From positions 1-21,861 of the forward strand of contig CAZJHM010000010.1 in NCBI GenBank assembly GCA_964545925.1: 21,861 nucleotides of DNA, written 5' to 3'. The stretch comes from CAZJHM01 sp964545925. GTDB taxonomy: Archaea; Iainarchaeota; Iainarchaeia; Iainarchaeales; CAZJHM01. The position numbers and the translations under genes were made by a program. Under the pieces are notes generated by a model. The model worked only from the letters and a program-made list of their open reading frames with translations. It had not been told where the DNA came from and did no database searches. How positions within the stretch are numbered: position 1 is the stretch's first letter; each line of letters opens with the position of its first letter. Below, piece after piece: positions 21,629 through 21,861 of this stretch.

Positions 21629-21806
21629 TTCCTTCCTCTCCTTCTTTCAATCCTTCAATCATACTATTCTTTTGAAACTTTCTACTTAATAAACCTTTGC
21701 CGAATTTTTCTTTCTTTAAAATAGTTAATAGCCGTTGGTTGTTGTGGGACAACCAACGGGAGCAATATACTGTATAACAAGAAATGGGACAGGACAAAAA
21801 GACACC
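21629..21806. other. Non-coding region, candidate origin (continues into 1-135)
   Basis: Together with bases 1-135 this makes a 313-bp gene-free stretch on the circle. It holds an 11-bp hairpin (21732-21759), the palindrome TATACTGTATA (21766-21776) and repeated GGGAC/GTCCC (21746, 21786 and, inverted, base 37). It also holds the TACACA half-sites and an AT-only stretch (44-60). On the minus strand TTTATTAA (21686-21693), preceded by a purine-rich BRE-like GCAAAGG, is the likely promoter for the helicase genes. It predicts a 35-base leader with an SD. Function as origin is inferred from position beside the helicase and from the repeats. Confidence 0.5.
21732..21759. repeat. 11-bp perfect hairpin upstream of the helicase operon
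   Basis: CCGTTGGTTGT (21732-21742) and ACAACCAACGG (21749-21759) pair perfectly around TGTGGG. It is the most GC-rich and stable palindrome in the intergenic region. It is followed on the plus strand by no T-run, so it is a poor terminator. A replication-origin stem, an extruded cruciform recognised by a Rep-type protein, or a leader regulatory hairpin are the main options. Confidence 0.7.
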
Positions 21807-21861
21807 AGATACACAGTTGCCTGTGTAGATTGATACACAATAGTCCCAGAAAATATATAAA
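21807..21861. repeat. Terminal direct repeat, copy 2
   Basis: Exact copy of bases 1-55. On the circle the two are one sequence, so all sites in 4-55 are present once only. Confidence 0.93.

Noticed and set aside
21609..21797. 62-codon minus-strand frame MSCPISCYTVYC...
   Set aside because: It covers the 11-bp hairpin, TATA-like box and SD of the helicase operon and overlaps the better supported 53-residue gene. No SD precedes its start.

Overview
The window is one complete circular element: bases 1-55 are repeated exactly as the last 55 bases, so the unit is 21,806 bp. It is AT-rich, about three quarters A+T by eye. Genes are packed with ATGA/TAATG start-stop overlaps, and TATA-like boxes (TTTATAAA, TATATATA) lie about 25 bp from predicted 5' ends. 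Shine-Dalgarno sites of the GGAGGTGA type are common. The replication helicase carries an N-terminal segment that reads like the B-domain of archaeal GINS51. I read the element as an archaeal virus (or virus-derived plasmid), probably of a DPANN-type or similar AT-rich archaeon. The host assignment is inference.

The likely virion genes resemble those of spindle-shaped or other membrane-bearing archaeal viruses such as PAV1/TPV1, not tailed phages. There are two paralogous two-helix membrane proteins (capsid-like), a large spike with an N-terminal lectin-like fold, three small membrane proteins, a morphogenesis P-loop ATPase and a 644-residue repeat-bearing protein. No terminase, portal, HK97 capsid or double-jelly-roll capsid was recognised.

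Layout. (A) 136-5908, minus strand: a chain of eleven genes, mostly of unknown function. It includes a 730-residue fibre-like lipoprotein whose C-terminus resembles a phage receptor-binding domain, and a probable prepilin-peptidase-like aspartic protease. It ends in a hairpin terminator. (B) 5950-6668, plus strand: an isolated two-gene unit of unknown function. (C) 6702-15168, minus strand: the structural operon, from the ATPase down to the capsid-like protein, which has its own TATA box, a near-perfect SD and a TTG start. (D) 15298-16235, plus strand: a small membrane protein and a minimal tyrosine recombinase. (E) 16272-16929, minus strand: a winged-helix regulator between two membrane proteins, behind a 20-bp palindrome abutting its TATA box. 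(F) 16987-19857, minus strand: two zinc-finger proteins, a DNA methyltransferase, small proteins and a GC-rich stretch with three 14-15 bp RNA stems. Its promoter is flanked by AGTACT repeats. (G) 19968-21628, minus strand: a 53-residue protein and the SF3 helicase. (H) 21629-21806 joined to 1-135: a 313-bp non-coding region with a hairpin and regularly spaced TACACA half-sites, the best candidate for replication origin and control region.

Inferred life cycle: the helicase fires at the non-coding region, possibly recruiting host replication proteins through its GINS-like segment. The methyltransferase protects or marks the DNA. A repressor acting at TTCGC-type operators may balance integrase against the early genes. 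The structural operon then builds a membrane-containing particle.
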